Below are positions 12,610-25,766 of a stretch of 64,000 bases of DNA, piece by piece. The DNA comes from Microcebus murinus. Lineage: Eukaryota; Chordata; Mammalia; Primates; Cheirogaleidae. The position numbers and the translations under genes are program-made. The notes beneath the pieces are model-generated. The model was not told the DNA's origin, did not search any database, and was given only the letters and a program-made list of their open reading frames with translations. Numbering within the stretch: the first letter of the stretch is position 1; the number at the start of each line of letters is the position of its first letter. Location of the stretch: positions 97,555,001 to 97,619,000 of the forward strand of contig NC_134110.1 in NCBI RefSeq assembly GCF_040939455.1, given 5' to 3'.

Positions 12610-12810
12610 ATCAAAATAGCAGAATCTGAATCCTTTCACCATCTACTGAGAACGTGGCCTTGGACCAATTATCTAACATCCCAGAATCTCCACTGGCTCT
12701 TCTATGGCATGAGCTTTTGAACACAGCTACCCCACAGGGTTGCTGTGAAGTTTAAGGACAGTATCTGTGTAATAAAGTAGATAATGTTTAGTAAATACCA
12801 CCTGCAGGGA
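12610..12810 (-). mobile_element. MIR SINE, antisense
   Basis: Reads as the reverse of MIR: 'cgtggccttggaccaattatc', 'ctaacatcccagaatctcc', 'cagggttgctgtgaagttta', then 'gtagataatgtttagtaaat'. This is the familiar antisense MIR order. Confidence 0.65.
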
Positions 12811-12829
12811 GAATCCAGACCTGGGAGGT

Positions 12830-14085
12830 ATGATCATTCTGCTCACAAGTTTGTTTTGTGATGAGATGAGCATAATTTATCACAGTTTTTTCATGTCCTG
12901 AATGGAAAAATCTTTAGGATAATCCTATTCTTTTCGCTTTCTGTGCATGCTCATTTAGTAGTTTTCAGATAATATTAATAATTTTAGTTTCCCAGCTATT
13001 CAAGGGAAGGACGATGGATGAGGGCACATATATCTAACTGCTGTAAATTAACAACAGTTGTTCTTATTTCTACATCAATCTTTCATGAATTAGGCACCTT
13101 ATAATCATAACAAAATCTGCAACTGAGCACATACTCTCTGGCAGAGCCTGTGCTAAGCCCATGGAAATAAGTCCCTAAAGCATTTTCAAACTGATCAAAT
13201 TTAGTTAAGAAGCTGAAAGTTTAGGCAAAAATGTAGTAAGGAAAAAAATACAATGTTCTCCCCCCAACCATCCAGGGGACAACCACCACATGAAAAAGGC
13301 CCTCTCCCTCTAGAGTGCTTTAAACTATCTTTCTCTGCCTAATATACAATCTTAAGTATATTGGGCACTTCTAGAAGCACCTTGTTATAGAGTAATGATA
13401 TTTCTATTAATGTTTTAAAATATTCTTTTTATTCAGTTAACAGTTTTATCTTGTGAAATAGAATTATTCTCATGAATTAGAAACTTTTAAAAAAGTATCT
13501 TAAAATAATTGCAAAAGATGTTATGCATGTGTGGTACTTTCTAGGAGAGTATTACTGTTGGTATTTATTTCTCAAAACAATAAATTAGAAATTGTAAATC
13601 ATTGAATCACTACCTCACAGCTCATTCTTACTTGTGTTAAGAAATTAGGATTTTATGAAGCATCAACTCTTTCATCCTGTGCTGCAGTTCCTGTCCTTTT
13701 GGGAATAAATTTATACAGAAAATGAGAGCCAAGAATGTTGTCTTAGGATTTTTAATTATAATCATCAACGATGTTCTATTTTTCTTAATGGTGCTCAATG
13801 TAGCAACATAGCTTTATAGTATCAAAGAAATTGAGGCAATTAGTCCAATAAAATTTTAGAATAATTTCTTAATTGAGTAAGTATATTCAAGAGGTGAATA
13901 ATGTACTCTAAAAACAGCAGAAAAATTTAAACTTATTTTGCATAAACCATTGAAACTGGTGTGGCTCACCTGGAATGTATTCCCAGCATTCATATCCATA
14001 TGTAAATACTTGAAATTGTATCATATATAGCCATCCTATTACAATCTGCATTTTACAAAACGCAGATTGTAATCAAAATTTTGGA
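12830..14085. other. Anonymous AT-rich sequence
   Basis: No gene or clear repeat recognised. A weak MIR-like word 'gagcacatactctctggcag' lies near 13125. An unusually good 12-bp hairpin sits at 14038-14073, at the edge of the following L1. Confidence 0.4.
14038..14073. repeat. Perfect 12-bp inverted repeat (hairpin)
   Basis: ATTACAATCTGC at 14038-14049 is exactly complementary to GCAGATTGTAAT at 14062-14073, separated by 12 nt that themselves contain TTTT and AAAA facing each other. It lies in or next to decayed L1 sequence. There is no downstream T-run or gene, so I do not call it a terminator or an RNA gene. Confidence 0.8.
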
Positions 14086-15683
14086 GATTTATCCATGTTG
14101 GTATTTGTAGTAAAGTGTTGTTAATTTTAGTTTCTGATTAGCATTTCAGTGAATGCATATACCATATGTTATTTGTCCATTCTGTTCTTGGACATTTAGG
14201 TTGTTTTGAAGTATTGCAAATAATGCTGCTATCTGTCCTTTTGTACATGTCCCCTTTGCACACGTGCCGGAGCTTCTCTTGAATATGTGCCCAGGATTAG
14301 AATGTTTGGGGCTTAGTACATATACATCATATACATACCCCTGGAATATGCCTAATATTTCTCCTAAATGTTAGGAGTCCCCATTCTTGGGGACTTGCAT
14401 ATTCCTCAATATTTGATACTGCTGAACTTTAAAGATTGTTGACAATATATGTAATTTGTTAATTTCATCTAGTTTTAAATTAAATTTGTATTTCCCTAAC
14501 AATTAGTTGGAGTGAAAAATTTTTCCCACATGTTTAATGGTTGTTTTAGTTCCTTATTCTGTTCATTTTTAATTTATTTTTATATTGACTTGCAGAAGTT
14601 CTTCAGATATATGAAATGACGATTATGTTTGTTGAAAATATTTTCTCAATATAGGCTTGTCTTTTCACTTTTTTTTATTAAAGCCTCTTGTATAGAAATT
14701 TAAAATTTTAATAATCTCATTCATGTGTCTTTTCTTTTCTTTTTTGGACTTTTTATGTCCTGCTTAAGAAATCCTTCTATACTCTGACTTCATGAAGATA
14801 TTATTCTATATTTTCTTCTAAAAGATTCTAAAAGATTTAAAGTTTTTCTCTAAATCCATTTAGGATTATTTTATATATGTGTGGTACACTGACTTATAAT
14901 GCCTCTTCCATCATACATCAAGTTTCCAATAGGCATGGATCTCTTTCTGGCTCTGTGGTTTGTAATACTGATGTATTTGTGTATCCCTGTACTAATATTG
15001 CACTGTCCCAATAGCTTTTACAATAACCTTAGCATGATCTTACTGTCTGGTAAGGCAAGACTTTATTACTGTTGTGGTTATTGCTGTTTTTCAAAAGTCT
15101 CTTGACTTTTCTTGACCTTTTGATCATCTATATTGTTTTCCTAAACACTTGTGACAAAAACACAAAAAATTCTATTTAATTAGTTTTACATGGGATTTAT
15201 AGATTAATTTGGGGAAAACTGACTTCTTCATGATAGGTAGTTTTATGGTTTATTTTTTATTTCTATATTTATTCAGCTCTTTTACATATATCAGTATTGT
15301 TTTCTAACTTTCTTATATGTTCTTGTTAAATTTATTCCTGTTCATTTTTTTAGTTTAAATTGCTTTTTTGATTGTTATATTTTTCTGTCATATAGTCTGT
15401 TGTATTAATACATAGAATCACTTTATTTTTGTATTTACCAATCTAGTTAGATCTTATTATAACCTGTATACCTCTTAGGAAAAGTTAAATCTGAATACCT
15501 CTTTATTGTTCTACACATTTTTACTACTTTTTTTTCCCTATATATTAACTAGTCATTCAATGCAGCAGTAGTGATTCTTAGTCTTGCCCCCAACTTTAAA
15601 GAAAAGTCATTTTAGAGTTACAATGGCACTGTCAATTATATATATATTTGCTATATGTTATTTCATAGATGCACTTCATAAGG
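14086..15683 (-). mobile_element. Old LINE-1 3' region, antisense (part 1)
   Basis: Antisense L1 signature words appear in order: 'tttccctaacaattagttgg', 'ttgacttgcagaagttctt', 'tatgtcctgcttaagaaatc', and the T-rich stretch complementary to ORF2 around 15230-15360 ('gttaaatttattcctgttc'). It is highly diverged and dead. It continues after the LTR at 15684-16098. Confidence 0.65.
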
Positions 15684-16098
15684 TTGCTATGGTCTGAAGG
15701 TCTCCACCAAAACTCATGTTGAAGCTAAATCCTCAATGTGGCAATATTAAAAAGGTGACCTTTAAGAAGTGATTGGATCTGACCCCATTAACGGATTTAT
15801 CCAGTCATAGATTAATGGATTAATGGGCTACCATGGGAGGGGAACTGGTGACTTCATAAGAAAAGGAAGAGAGACTTAAGCTAGCACATTGTCACACTCA
15901 GCCTCCTTTGCCATGTGATATTCTGTGCCACCTCAGGACACCACAGAGCATCCCCACCAGCAAGAAGGCTCTCACCAGAGGCAGCCCCTCAAACTTGCAC
16001 TTCTCAGGCTCTATAACTGTAAGAAATAAATTCCTTTTATTTGTTAGTTATCCAGTTTTAGGGATTCTGTTATAAGCAACAGAAAATGGACTAAAACA
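15684..16098 (+). mobile_element. Solo LTR of the ERVL-MaLR class
   Basis: A 415-bp element from 'tgctatggtctgaaggtctcc' to 'atggactaaaaca' with the MaLR-type tail 'ataactgtaagaaataaattcc', which holds the AATAAA poly-A signal. It begins TG and ends CA and is flanked by near-identical 5-bp words (AAGGT on the left, AAGAT on the right). The antisense L1 resumes on its right side, so it inserted into that L1. No internal viral sequence is present. Confidence 0.7.
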
Positions 16099-16560
16099 AA
16101 GATTAAGGGAATTTCCTCCAATTTCTATTTTACTAAGAGGATTCATCATTAATGAATGTGGTTTTATCAAGTATTTTTATTACTTCTATTGAGATAATAA
16201 TTTTCCTCCTTTAATCTGTTAATATGAATAAATTATAATATAAATATATAAATATATTATATTATAATATAAATTAATGTTAAGTAATCTTTGTATTCCT
16301 GGGATAAATTCTATTGTGTTGTGATAACTTTCCCTCCTTTTCTTTTCTCTGTAATACTTTCTATAAAGTAGAGAATAATTATACTTTAAAGTTTTAGTAA
16401 AACTTGCCATTAAAACAATCTGGGTTAGTGTCCATTTATTTATATTTTTCCATTAAAGAAGTAATTGCTTAGTTTTAGTTTTCTTCTTCATTTTTTCTTG
16501 TTTTATATTTATTAACTTTTCTCCTGTAATATTTTGTTTCTGTTAAGTTTAAAACAGAAA
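16099..16560 (-). mobile_element. Old LINE-1, antisense (part 2)
   Basis: Continues the antisense L1 after the LTR: 'tattgagataataattttcc' and 'ttgtattcctgggataaattc', both complementary to the L1 RT region. A run of TATAA-rich sequence at 16225-16275 has expanded inside it. Confidence 0.6.
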
Positions 16561-16879
16561 GGTCTGAAATATTTATTAATTATAGATATAGTGATATAGA
16601 TATATTGAAATACTGACTATATCATCAAGTTTCTGAATCAGAAATTGGAAATACTTTTAATTACTCATAGAATACCTTGCATCAGTTTCTAACACACCAT
16701 TTCCCCACTGGGCTAGGTAATGAATGCAGATATCACCTGTGTATGCAGCAGAATTTGTGCCATAGGAGAGAAACTCTGAAATTGTGAAACCTAAAGCTTA
16801 CATAGAATCACTTATACAGGACAACAGGCACAACTGTCTTTCTAACCTCTGGAGATAGATTAGATAAATAGATACATTA

Positions 16880-19477
16880 TATTTTATTTAAGAAGATAAA
16901 TATGTCTCCTCTAGGGAAAGGACAAGATGATCTATAAGAGAACAGAATGGATAACTAAACAAAATGAGAAAAACAATGTATGAGGAAAATGAGGACATGA
17001 CAGACAATATAAGAAAGAGATAGAAAATACAAGAAAGAACGCAAACAAATTCTTGAGCTGAAGAATACAATGACAGAATTTAAAAATTCACTACAAGGTT
17101 CAACAGCAGACATGATCAAATGGAAAAAATAATCAGCAAACTGAAAGACAGGTAATTTGAAATTATCAAATCACAGAGGCAAAAAGAATAAAGAATGAGG
17201 AAAAGTAAAGAAACTTTAAGAATTATGTGGCATCATCAAATGGACAATCATATGCATTATGAGAATTTAAGAAGAAGAGAGAAAAATGGGAACAGAGGGA
17301 TTTTTTAAAAGAAACAACGGTCAAAAACTTCCCAAATCTGAGAAACGAAGTGGGCATCCAAATTCAAGAAGTTTAAAGGACTAAGATGAACCAAAGAGGA
17401 CTGTGGAGACACATTATAATTAAATTGTCAAATATTAAAGACAAAGAGAAAATCTTTAAAGTTGCAAAAGAAAAGTAACTTGTCATGTACAAAAGTGCTC
17501 CCCTAAGATTACCAGCAGATTTATCAGCAAAAAACTTATAGAGCAGAAGACAGTGGGATGATATATTCAAAATGCTAAAAGAAAAAACCTGTGAAATATA
17601 AACACTATATCTGACAAACTTTCTTTCAAAAATGAAGGTGAAATAAAGATTTTCCCAGAGAAACAAAAGCTAAGGGAGTTCATTATGACTAGATTTGCTT
17701 TATAAGAAATGCTAAAGGGTGTCTTTCAAATTGAAACTAAAAGATAATAGATGGCAACACAAAGGTATAAAAAAATTGAATGCTTGCTGGAAGGGCAAAT
17801 ATGTATATAAATATATAGATACAACACTATAATGGTGATGTTCAAAGCACTTTTAACTCTGATATATAATTTAAAAGACAAAAGCATAAAAAATAACTAT
17901 CAAGTTATGTTAATGGACACATAATTTATAAAGATGTAATTTGTGACATCGATAACATAAAGTGGAGCTGGGGAAATGTACAAGAGTAGTTTTGGATATG
18001 ATTAGTGTTAAGCTGTTATCAGCCTAAAATAGAATATTGTAATTATAAGATGTGTTATGTAATACCCCATAGCAACCACAAAAATATACCTATAGAATAT
18101 AAAAAAGAAAAGAAGAACGAAATCAAAGCATGTTGATACAAAGAAAATGAATGAAACACAAAATAAGGGAGGAAGAGAGGAAAAGAGGCACAGAATAGCT
18201 ATATGACAGATAAAAAAGAATTAACAAAATATCAATAGCAATAGTAAGTTCCTTCCTATGAATAATTATTTTAAATGTAAATGGATTAAACTCACCATCA
18301 AAAGACATAGAATAGCTGACTGGATTTAACAAAAAATAAGATTCAACTATATACTGCCTGCAAGAAACTGACCTTGATGTCAAGATATGCAAAGGCTGAA
18401 AGTGAAATGATGGAAGAATATATTCCATGCAAATGGTAACCAAAAGAGAGCAGAGGTATTTATTCTTACTTATATCAGGCAAAATATGACTTTACTTCAA
18501 AAACTTTCACAATAGACAAAGAAGAATATCATATAATAATAAAAGGATCAATTCACCAAGAAAATATAACAATTGTAAATATATGTGTAACTAATATCTG
18601 TGTACCCAAATATATGAAGCATATATTGATGAATTTTAAAGAGAGACACAAAATAGTAACACAAAAACAGTAGGAGATTTCAATACCCCACTTTCAATAA
18701 TGAATAGAACAATCAGACAGAAGATCAATAAGGAAAGAGAGGACTTGAATAACACTATGACCAATTGAACCTAAAAAACTTATACAGAACAAACACGCCA
18801 CCTAACAGCAGTAGAACATACATACTTGTCAAGGAAGTGTGAAACATTCCCCAGAATATGTCACATGTTAGGGCATAAAACAAGGCTGAACAAATTTAAG
18901 AAGACTAATATCACACCGAATATCTTTTCCTACCATAATGGAATGAAACTAGAAATCACCAGCAATAGGAAAACTGGAAAATTAACAGGTATGTAGAAAT
19001 TAAACAACACATTCTTGAACAATCAAAAGGTAAAAGAAGAAATGACAAGGGAGATTAAAAAATATCTTGAGATAAATGAAAACAAAAACATAACATAGCA
19101 AAACTTATGAGATGCCGTAAAAGCAATACTATGAAGAAAGTTTATAATGGTAAATGTCAACCAAAAAAAGAAGAATGGTCTCAAATTAACAACCTATCTT
19201 TATACCTCTATGAACTGGAAGAAGAAGAGCAAACTATATCCAAATTTAACAGAAGGAAGAAAGTAATAAATATTAAAGCAGAAATAAACAAAATAAAAAA
19301 TAGAAAAAAGAGTTGATTTTTTGAAAAGATCAACAAAATTGAAAAACACTTAGCTGAACTGACTAAGAAAAGGAAATGCGAAGACTCCAATAACAAAAAT
19401 CAGGGATGAGAGAAGAGAAATTGCTACTGATGACAGAAATGAAAAGGATTATAAGAGACTACCGTGAAAAACCCATG
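16880..19477 (+). mobile_element. Old LINE-1, sense (ORF1 and N-terminal ORF2)
   Basis: ORF1-like sequence spans about 16890-17730, including the RNA-binding end ('tccaaattcaagaagttta', 'gagaaacaaaagctaaggga'). ORF2 endonuclease sequence starts near 18270 ('aaatgtaaatggattaaac') and runs to the linker at 19100-19477. Many stops are present. The copy is more diverged than the L1s at 1-4771 or 45003-50529. It continues at 19830 after an LTR insertion. Confidence 0.75.
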
Positions 19478-19829
19478 ACAGTGTACCCTCATTGAATGTC
19501 TCTCCTGAAATTCATGTATTGAAATTCAAACCCCCAATGTGATGGTATTAGGAGGTGGGGCTTTGGAGAAGTAGTTAGTTCATGGGGATGAGCCCTTATC
19601 AACTAGTGCCCTTATAAAAGGGACCCCAGAGAGCTCTTTCTCTTCTCATTATGTGAGGATACAACATGAAGTTGGCAGTCTGCAACCCAGAAGGTCTTCA
19701 CCAGAAGCTGACTATGGTGACACCCTGATCTCAGATTTCTAGCCTCCATAACTGTAAGAAATAAGTTTCTATTGTTTATAAGCTACCATTCTATTGTATT
19801 TTGTTGTATCAGCCTGAACTGACTAATAC
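19478..19829 (+). mobile_element. Solo LTR of the ERVL-MaLR class (nested in L1)
   Basis: About 350 bp with MaLR/MLT1-like landmarks in order: 'aattcatgtattgaaattc', 'ccaatgtgatggtattagga', 'gtgcccttataaaaggga', 'catgtgaggata'-like, 'ttctagcctccataactg', 'taagaaataagtttc' and 'gaactgactaatac'. It cuts the L1 between '...aagagactaccgtgaa' and 'acaccaacaaattgtac', which are consecutive in L1 ORF2. Confidence 0.65.
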
Positions 19830-21880
19830 ATACACCAACAAATTGTACAACTTAGAAGCAATAGATACATTCCTACCAACACACAACTTACCAAAATTGA
19901 ATCATGAAGAAATAGGAAATCTGAAAAGACCTATAACCAGTAAGGAGATTGAATTAGTAATCAAAACATTTCAGCGAAGAAAAGCCCAGGACCAGGTGGC
20001 TTCACTGAAGAATTCTACAAAACATGTAAAGACTTAATGCCCCAATTTTTCTAACTCTTCTAAAAATTGAAGAGGAGGAAACACTTTCAGACTTACTTTA
20101 TGAGGCCAGCATTACTCTGATACCAAAGCTAGACAAAGATACTACAAGAAAAAAAAAAAACTACAGACCAATATCCCTGATGATTATTGATGGGAAATTC
20201 CTCAGTGAAATACTAGCAAACCAAATTCAACAGAACATTAATAGAATTTTATACCATGACCAAGTGCAGTTTATCCCTGTGATGCAAGGATGGTTCAAGA
20301 TACAAAAATCAATAAATGTAATACACAACATTCACAGAATAAAAGACAAAAATCACATGATCATCTCAATTGATGCAAAAAATTTGATAAAATTCAAAAT
20401 TCTTTCATGATAAAAACACTCAGCAAACTGGGAATAGGAGGCAATTGCTTCAACATAACAAAGGTGACATATGAAAAGCTCACAGCTAACATCATATATA
20501 CATAACATCATACAGAGGAAAAAACAAAAAAACAAAAAAATGCTTTTTCTCTAAAATCAGAAACAAGATAATAACGCCCACTCTCACCATTTCTGTTCAA
20601 CATAATATTAGAGGTTCTAGCCAGAGCAATTAGGTTAAAAAAAAGAAATAGAAATAAAAATCACTCACATCAGAAAGAAAGTAATAAAATTATCTCTCTT
20701 TGCAGATGACATGATCTTATATGTGGAAAACCCTAAAGATTCCACAAAATAAATGTTAGAACTAAGAAAAAATTTAGCAAAGTTGCAGAATACAACATCA
20801 ACACTTAAAAATTAGTTGTGTTTCTATAATCTAACAATGAACAATCCAAAAAGAAAATTAAGAAACTAATTCATTTAGAATAGATTTTTTTAATTACTTA
20901 GGAACAATCCTAACCAAGGAGGCAAAAAAAATTCTGTGCTGAACACTATAAAACATTAGTGAACAAAATTTAAAAAGCCATAAATAAATAGAAATCCATG
21001 TTCCTGGACAGGAAGACTTAATATTGTTAAAATGTCCCAATGACATTTTTTACAGAAATAGAAAAATAAAACATTATGCTACATGAAATAAGCCAATCTC
21101 AAAAAGGTAAATACTTCATGATCTCATTTGTACGAGGTAATTAAAGTTAACAAACTCACAGAAACAGAGTGGAATGGTGGCTGTCAGGGCTTGCTGGAGG
21201 GGTAAGCGGGGAGTTGTTCAATACAGAGTCTCAGTCACACCACAGGACAAAGTTCTAGTGATCTCTTGTAGAGCAATGTATACTGTATACTTAAAATTGG
21301 CAAGAGGGTAAATTTATGCCATATGTTTTTACCACAGTAAAAAATGTATAATTGTTCTGGAAGTGCTATGTACTGTATGGTTCCAACTATGTGAGATTCT
21401 GCAAAAGACAAAACTATGGAAACAGTAAAAATGTCAGTGATTCCTGGGATTAGCAAGGAGGGAGGGGTGAGTAGGCAGGGCACACAGGATTTTTAGAGTA
21501 ACCATCATTATAGTACTTTATTACTATAGCACCCTAGTTTTTATATATATGTATATATATATATAATGTATATGTCATTATAGTGTGCATGTGTGTGTAT
21601 GTGTGTGGATAGATGTCATTATACATTTGTCCAAACCCATACAACGCCAAGAGGGAAACTTAATATAAACTATGAGCTTTGAGTGATAACTATGTGTCAA
21701 TGTTGTTTCACTGATTTTATCAAATGTACCACTTTGGTGCGAGTTGTTGATAGTAGGAGAGGCTGTGCCTGTATGGGGTAGCGGGTATATGGGAAATATC
21801 TGAACTTTCTGCTCGATATCGCTGAGAACCTAATACTACTCTAAAAAATAAAGTTTATTTAAAATGTAAAAATAACAGCA
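19830..21880 (+). mobile_element. Old LINE-1, sense (ORF2 rest and 3'UTR)
   Basis: RT-domain sequence resumes with the frame containing NLEAIDTFLPTHNLPKLNHEE (19801-20037) and passes through the SIDAKN region near 20375, where the catalytic motifs have decayed. The 3' end after about 21040 has the classic older-L1M order: 'catgaaataagccaatctc', a repeated-type segment around 21350, then 'catttgtccaaacccataca', 'aaatgtaccactttggtg' and a final AATAAA at about 21847. The polymer end is eroded. Confidence 0.75.
21535..21612. repeat. TA/TG dinucleotide microsatellite
   Basis: Imperfect runs of TA (about 21540-21568) followed by TG-rich sequence (about 21584-21608), inside the old L1 3'UTR. Confidence 0.85.
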
Positions 21881-21889
21881 AAATTTAAC

Positions 21890-24800
21890 CAGAATTAAGT
21901 CTGTATCCCTGAAGCCCCTTTTCTGCCCAGCTGTCACCATGAGCCTGTGATAAACTAGCTGGCCTGGAGTTGCTGTTAAGAGAAAGAATGACACATCATG
22001 GCCAGGAACGGTCAGGGAGAATACTGAATTTTAAAAATGTTTCAGATAATTCCATATCACCCTCTACACATTCCATCCTGACCGTAACCTGGTAAGCAGC
22101 TGAGAAGAGATAACCCCTTTCTGGGTACAGCTGTTTAATGGCCAGACGGCCCTGCTAGTGCATGTGGACTGGCAGAGGTGAGGGAAGCACAGTCAGATCA
22201 CAGCTCAATGTCAAGTCACTTCTGCTGTGAAGACATGTCATTGTCAGACTGCCGCAGGTCGGGAAAGCCAAGTACATCACCCCGATGTCGAAGGAAAGCA
22301 AATTTGTACCTGGGTGAGGGAGACTCCACTCTGCAGGGGGAAGGGACTATTGCAATAGAGAGAATGCTCCAAGAGGAAGTCTGCAAGCTTCTCTAGTGTC
22401 AGGCTGAAGAGGGCTTTTCCTTTATGGGGAGGAGTAGGCAAGGGTAGGAAGAACTGATGGTGGCAGTTGGGATGGGCAGGTGGCCTCATGGGACAGTTAG
22501 TCAGGGAATGTTTTTCCCTGAAGTCAGCCATCAGGAAGGGTTGTTCTGCGTTCAGTGCTCAAGGCTGGAACAGAGTTCAAGGGTTGGGGGAGGGAGAGAA
22601 GCCTGACCAAAGAATGAGCAAATCAAGTTTACGGGCATCCTGTCCATCCAGATTGGTCAGTGTGACAAACGGTTTAGCTAATCGTGCCCAGCCAATGGGC
22701 ATTTGGAGGGGATGTGTGTGGCCTTAGCATGGGTACACAAGGTGCACCCATGAGTCTTAGTCATACGGGGAAGGCTGATCTTTGACAGGAACCTTTTTCT
22801 CCCAACACAGAAGGCTGGGGGGGGTTCTTTCCAGAGGCATGGGGCTCAGGTCAGGTTTTGCATAATCAGTTTCAAGAGTTGTGTCTGCCTGGCAGAGTCC
22901 TCTGACCGGCATCCAGGGTCAACAGTGGCTGGAGAGCGCAGACAGCCCTGCAAGGGGGCACAGGGCAGAGCACACTCTCCGTGCCATGTGTCTTCCCCCG
23001 GCCAGAGGCAAATGGGTATCTCTTGTCACACGCTGGCAGGCCATGGTAGCTGCTGCATCAGAAACACCTCTAGTCTTTCCTTTGGGCCAGGGTCCAGCAC
23101 AGGGATGGATGCAGGCAGCACCGGCAGCAATCCGTGCTGGTGCTTACCTTTCTGTGGCTAGATTCCAGCTGGTCTCCTATAGCATGAGCCTTGCTGTGGG
23201 CAGCTACATGAGTGATTCAGACAGTCTGATTGGTAACCACAATCCATTTCCACAGTCCATGGCCTAAGAAGGCATGTCCTTAACCTGCAAGAGTAGGTCC
23301 AAGAGTCTGAGCTCTGCCTACTGAGCAGAACAATTCTATCTGCTTTCAGTTTGGTGTTGCTGGACGGCTGGAGCACCACACGGGGTCTTCCCTTGCTAAA
23401 CTCAGTGCACCAGGCTCATGCCTTCAGGGAGACCTCTGTGAACGGAGGATCTCATTGAGTCAGTGGCTTTGCTTCAGGCACAGGAATGAAAGATAGTTCC
23501 CCACCCTGGGGAAAGCTACTCCATTCTTGCGAAAAACTGAGCTACCACTGGGCACAGGCCAATGGCATTCTTAACTGTACCTTGCCCAATTGACAAGCCA
23601 GTTCTGAGCCCTTTCAACCCGTCAGTAGTGGAGTCTAAAATGGGCCATGCACAAAGTGGCCAAGTCAGGCCAAAGAGTCACCAGATCTCCCAGGCATCCA
23701 TTGTCACACCGGCTCCATAGCAAGTCCATTGCTGCTTTCCAGGAGTGCATGGAGTAGTACCGTCAGAATCCTGAGTCCCCAAAGGGTTCCTTCCACTGGA
23801 GACTATATGCTAACACTGCCCCCTTTGTCCAGGGACTCTGATCAGCAAAAATCCTCATCAGTCATAGACTTGTTCTCTCTCCAATACTTAGATGGGTAAG
23901 ACAGACCGACTCTCTACCATGGCACATGGCCAGGAGAGGCTGTCCCTTGGGTACTTCTCTCCATCTCATGTGCTTCTCAGCCTGCAGCTCTCACCTCCTT
24001 AGGACACCTCGTGGCACATAGGAGATGGATGCATAGAGCATCCATTTCTACGATACATTCATGTGTAAAAGCAACAAAAACATTGCAAAGTCACTTTAAC
24101 CTCTTTTTAAAATTTTCCTTCACTATAAGTTTAGCTCTGACCCTATAGGACAAATTCAGCTCTTCAAGGGTTTCCAGCACAGCTTCCAGAGGCCCGGCTG
24201 TCTCTCAGCAGGAGGTTAGGAAACAAGCGGGTGCTTCCATGGGTTCCAGAGACTTTGTCACTGAGACATTGTCCTTTGTGGCTCTCACCTGTCCACTCCC
24301 CGGGGTCTGGGGAGTGCTGGACCCTGGGACTCTTTCCACCCCATCACGTGCCTCCCAGTTCCATTCTGTGTACCTGCACCGCCCCACCCAGGACACCTCT
24401 CCCCACGATGCCTGTAACCAACAGAGCTACGAACATCCAGTCCCTTCACTTCCTGAAGCTCACCAGCATGAATGGGTAGGCATGTTGGTCTTCTTGGGGT
24501 CAGGGGATGGCAACCAGACCACAGCCCTAATCCTTCAAGCACCCGAGGTCAGGGCAGAGGGTCAGTGAGGGTCCAGGGGATGGGAGAAAGCCTCTCCCCA
24601 CCACTGAGCTGCAGAGCAGGGTGCAGCCCTGGCTGTGGGCACTCTCAGACCCTCCCTCCCTGCTCCTGGAGCAAAGGGCAACAGGCACGGAATTGTTTTC
24701 AATCCATGCATATCCCAATTTGGGGGGCTTTTGGTTCCTATACCCTCATTCCTAAAGGAGAGAGCAAAAATGGAAAGGACTATTCGGCTGCTCTTTCAAC

Positions 24801-25150
24801 TCTGCTCCAAATCCCTGGCTAATCACCTTAAAACATGCACCTTTTCATATCATGGGGGATGGAAGGGAGAGAGAGAAAGTGGAAAAAACTGTGTTCTTTT
24901 GATGAAAAATAACAATTCAAGAAATGCTGTTTTATTCTATGAAGGTTCATTAGCACCGGGAATATACTGGCTTTGTGTGGAGTTTTCCAGCCTCACGGAA
25001 AGTGGATGGAGACTGACTTTGCATCAGGAATGCAGACGGAAGTGAGGGTGGAGGCTGGAATTCCTCCTCGCAGGGCTCATGCTTCCCCTGGGCTGAAGTA
25101 GCTTCGAAAGACTTTGATTATACTCGTGCAAGACGAGCACAGGCTCCTCA
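21890..25150. other. Anonymous, moderately GC-rich sequence
   Basis: About 3.3 kb with higher GC than its neighbours. It has several overlapping frames on both strands (for example 22881-23267 and 24472-24822 plus) but none with domain-like content, and no splice-flanked coding block that I can defend. It may include unrecognised endogenous-retroviral or other decayed repeat sequence. No gene called. Confidence 0.4.
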
Positions 25151-25154
25151 TAGC

Positions 25155-25620
25155 TGCTGTCCCCAACCCCTGGGCTGCACAGCAGGAGGTGAGCCAGCAA
25201 AGCTTCCCCTGGATGAGCAGCTGCTCCCCCTCCCTGGCGTCGCTGCCTGGGCTCCGCCTCCTGTCCAATCAGTGGCAGCGTCAGATTCTCATCAGAGCGG
25301 GAAGCCTACTTTAAACCACACATGGGAGGGACCTAGGTCGCAGGCTCCTTGTGAGAATCTAATGCCTGATGATCTGAGCTGGAGCTGAGGCGGTGATGCT
25401 AGCGCTGGGGAGCGGCTGCAAATACAGATTATCATTAGCAGAGAGGTTTGTATGATTATTTTATTATATATTACAATGTAATAATAATAGAAATAAAGTG
25501 CACAATATATGCAATGTGCCTGATTTATTCTGAAACCATCCCCTGCCGCGTCTTGGTCTGTGGAAAAAATTGTCTTCCATGAAACTGGTCCCTCATGCCA
25601 AAAAGGTTGGGGACTGCTAC
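25155..25620. mobile_element. hAT-type non-autonomous DNA transposon
   Basis: The ends are inverted repeats: the left end reads GCTGTCCCCAACCCCTGGGC and the right end, complemented, AGCAGTCCCCAACCTTTTT. Internal words ('cacagcaggaggtgag', 'gcgggaagcctac', 'gagaatctaatgcctgatga', 'acattgtaataataatag'-type AT core) match a common mammalian hAT-class repeat I know by pattern but cannot name reliably. No transposase frame. Confidence 0.6.
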
Positions 25621-25766
25621 CTCACAGGAAGGTGCCAGGACGGAGGAGGATAGGTAATGGATGAAAATATCAAGGTCAACACCGTATTGCCCTTCAAAGG
25701 CAGGAATTTTATTTGAAGATTAAAAGGGAAAAAATGTTAGTTTAGCTTACAAGTACTATGACATTA

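Noticed and set aside
14038..14073. Rho-independent terminator or microRNA hairpin
   Set aside because: There is no bacterial context or T-run, and the stem is too short for a microRNA precursor.
22881..23267. 128-codon frame as a host gene
   Set aside because: No family resemblance or splice context, and it overlaps other frames in a GC-rich stretch.
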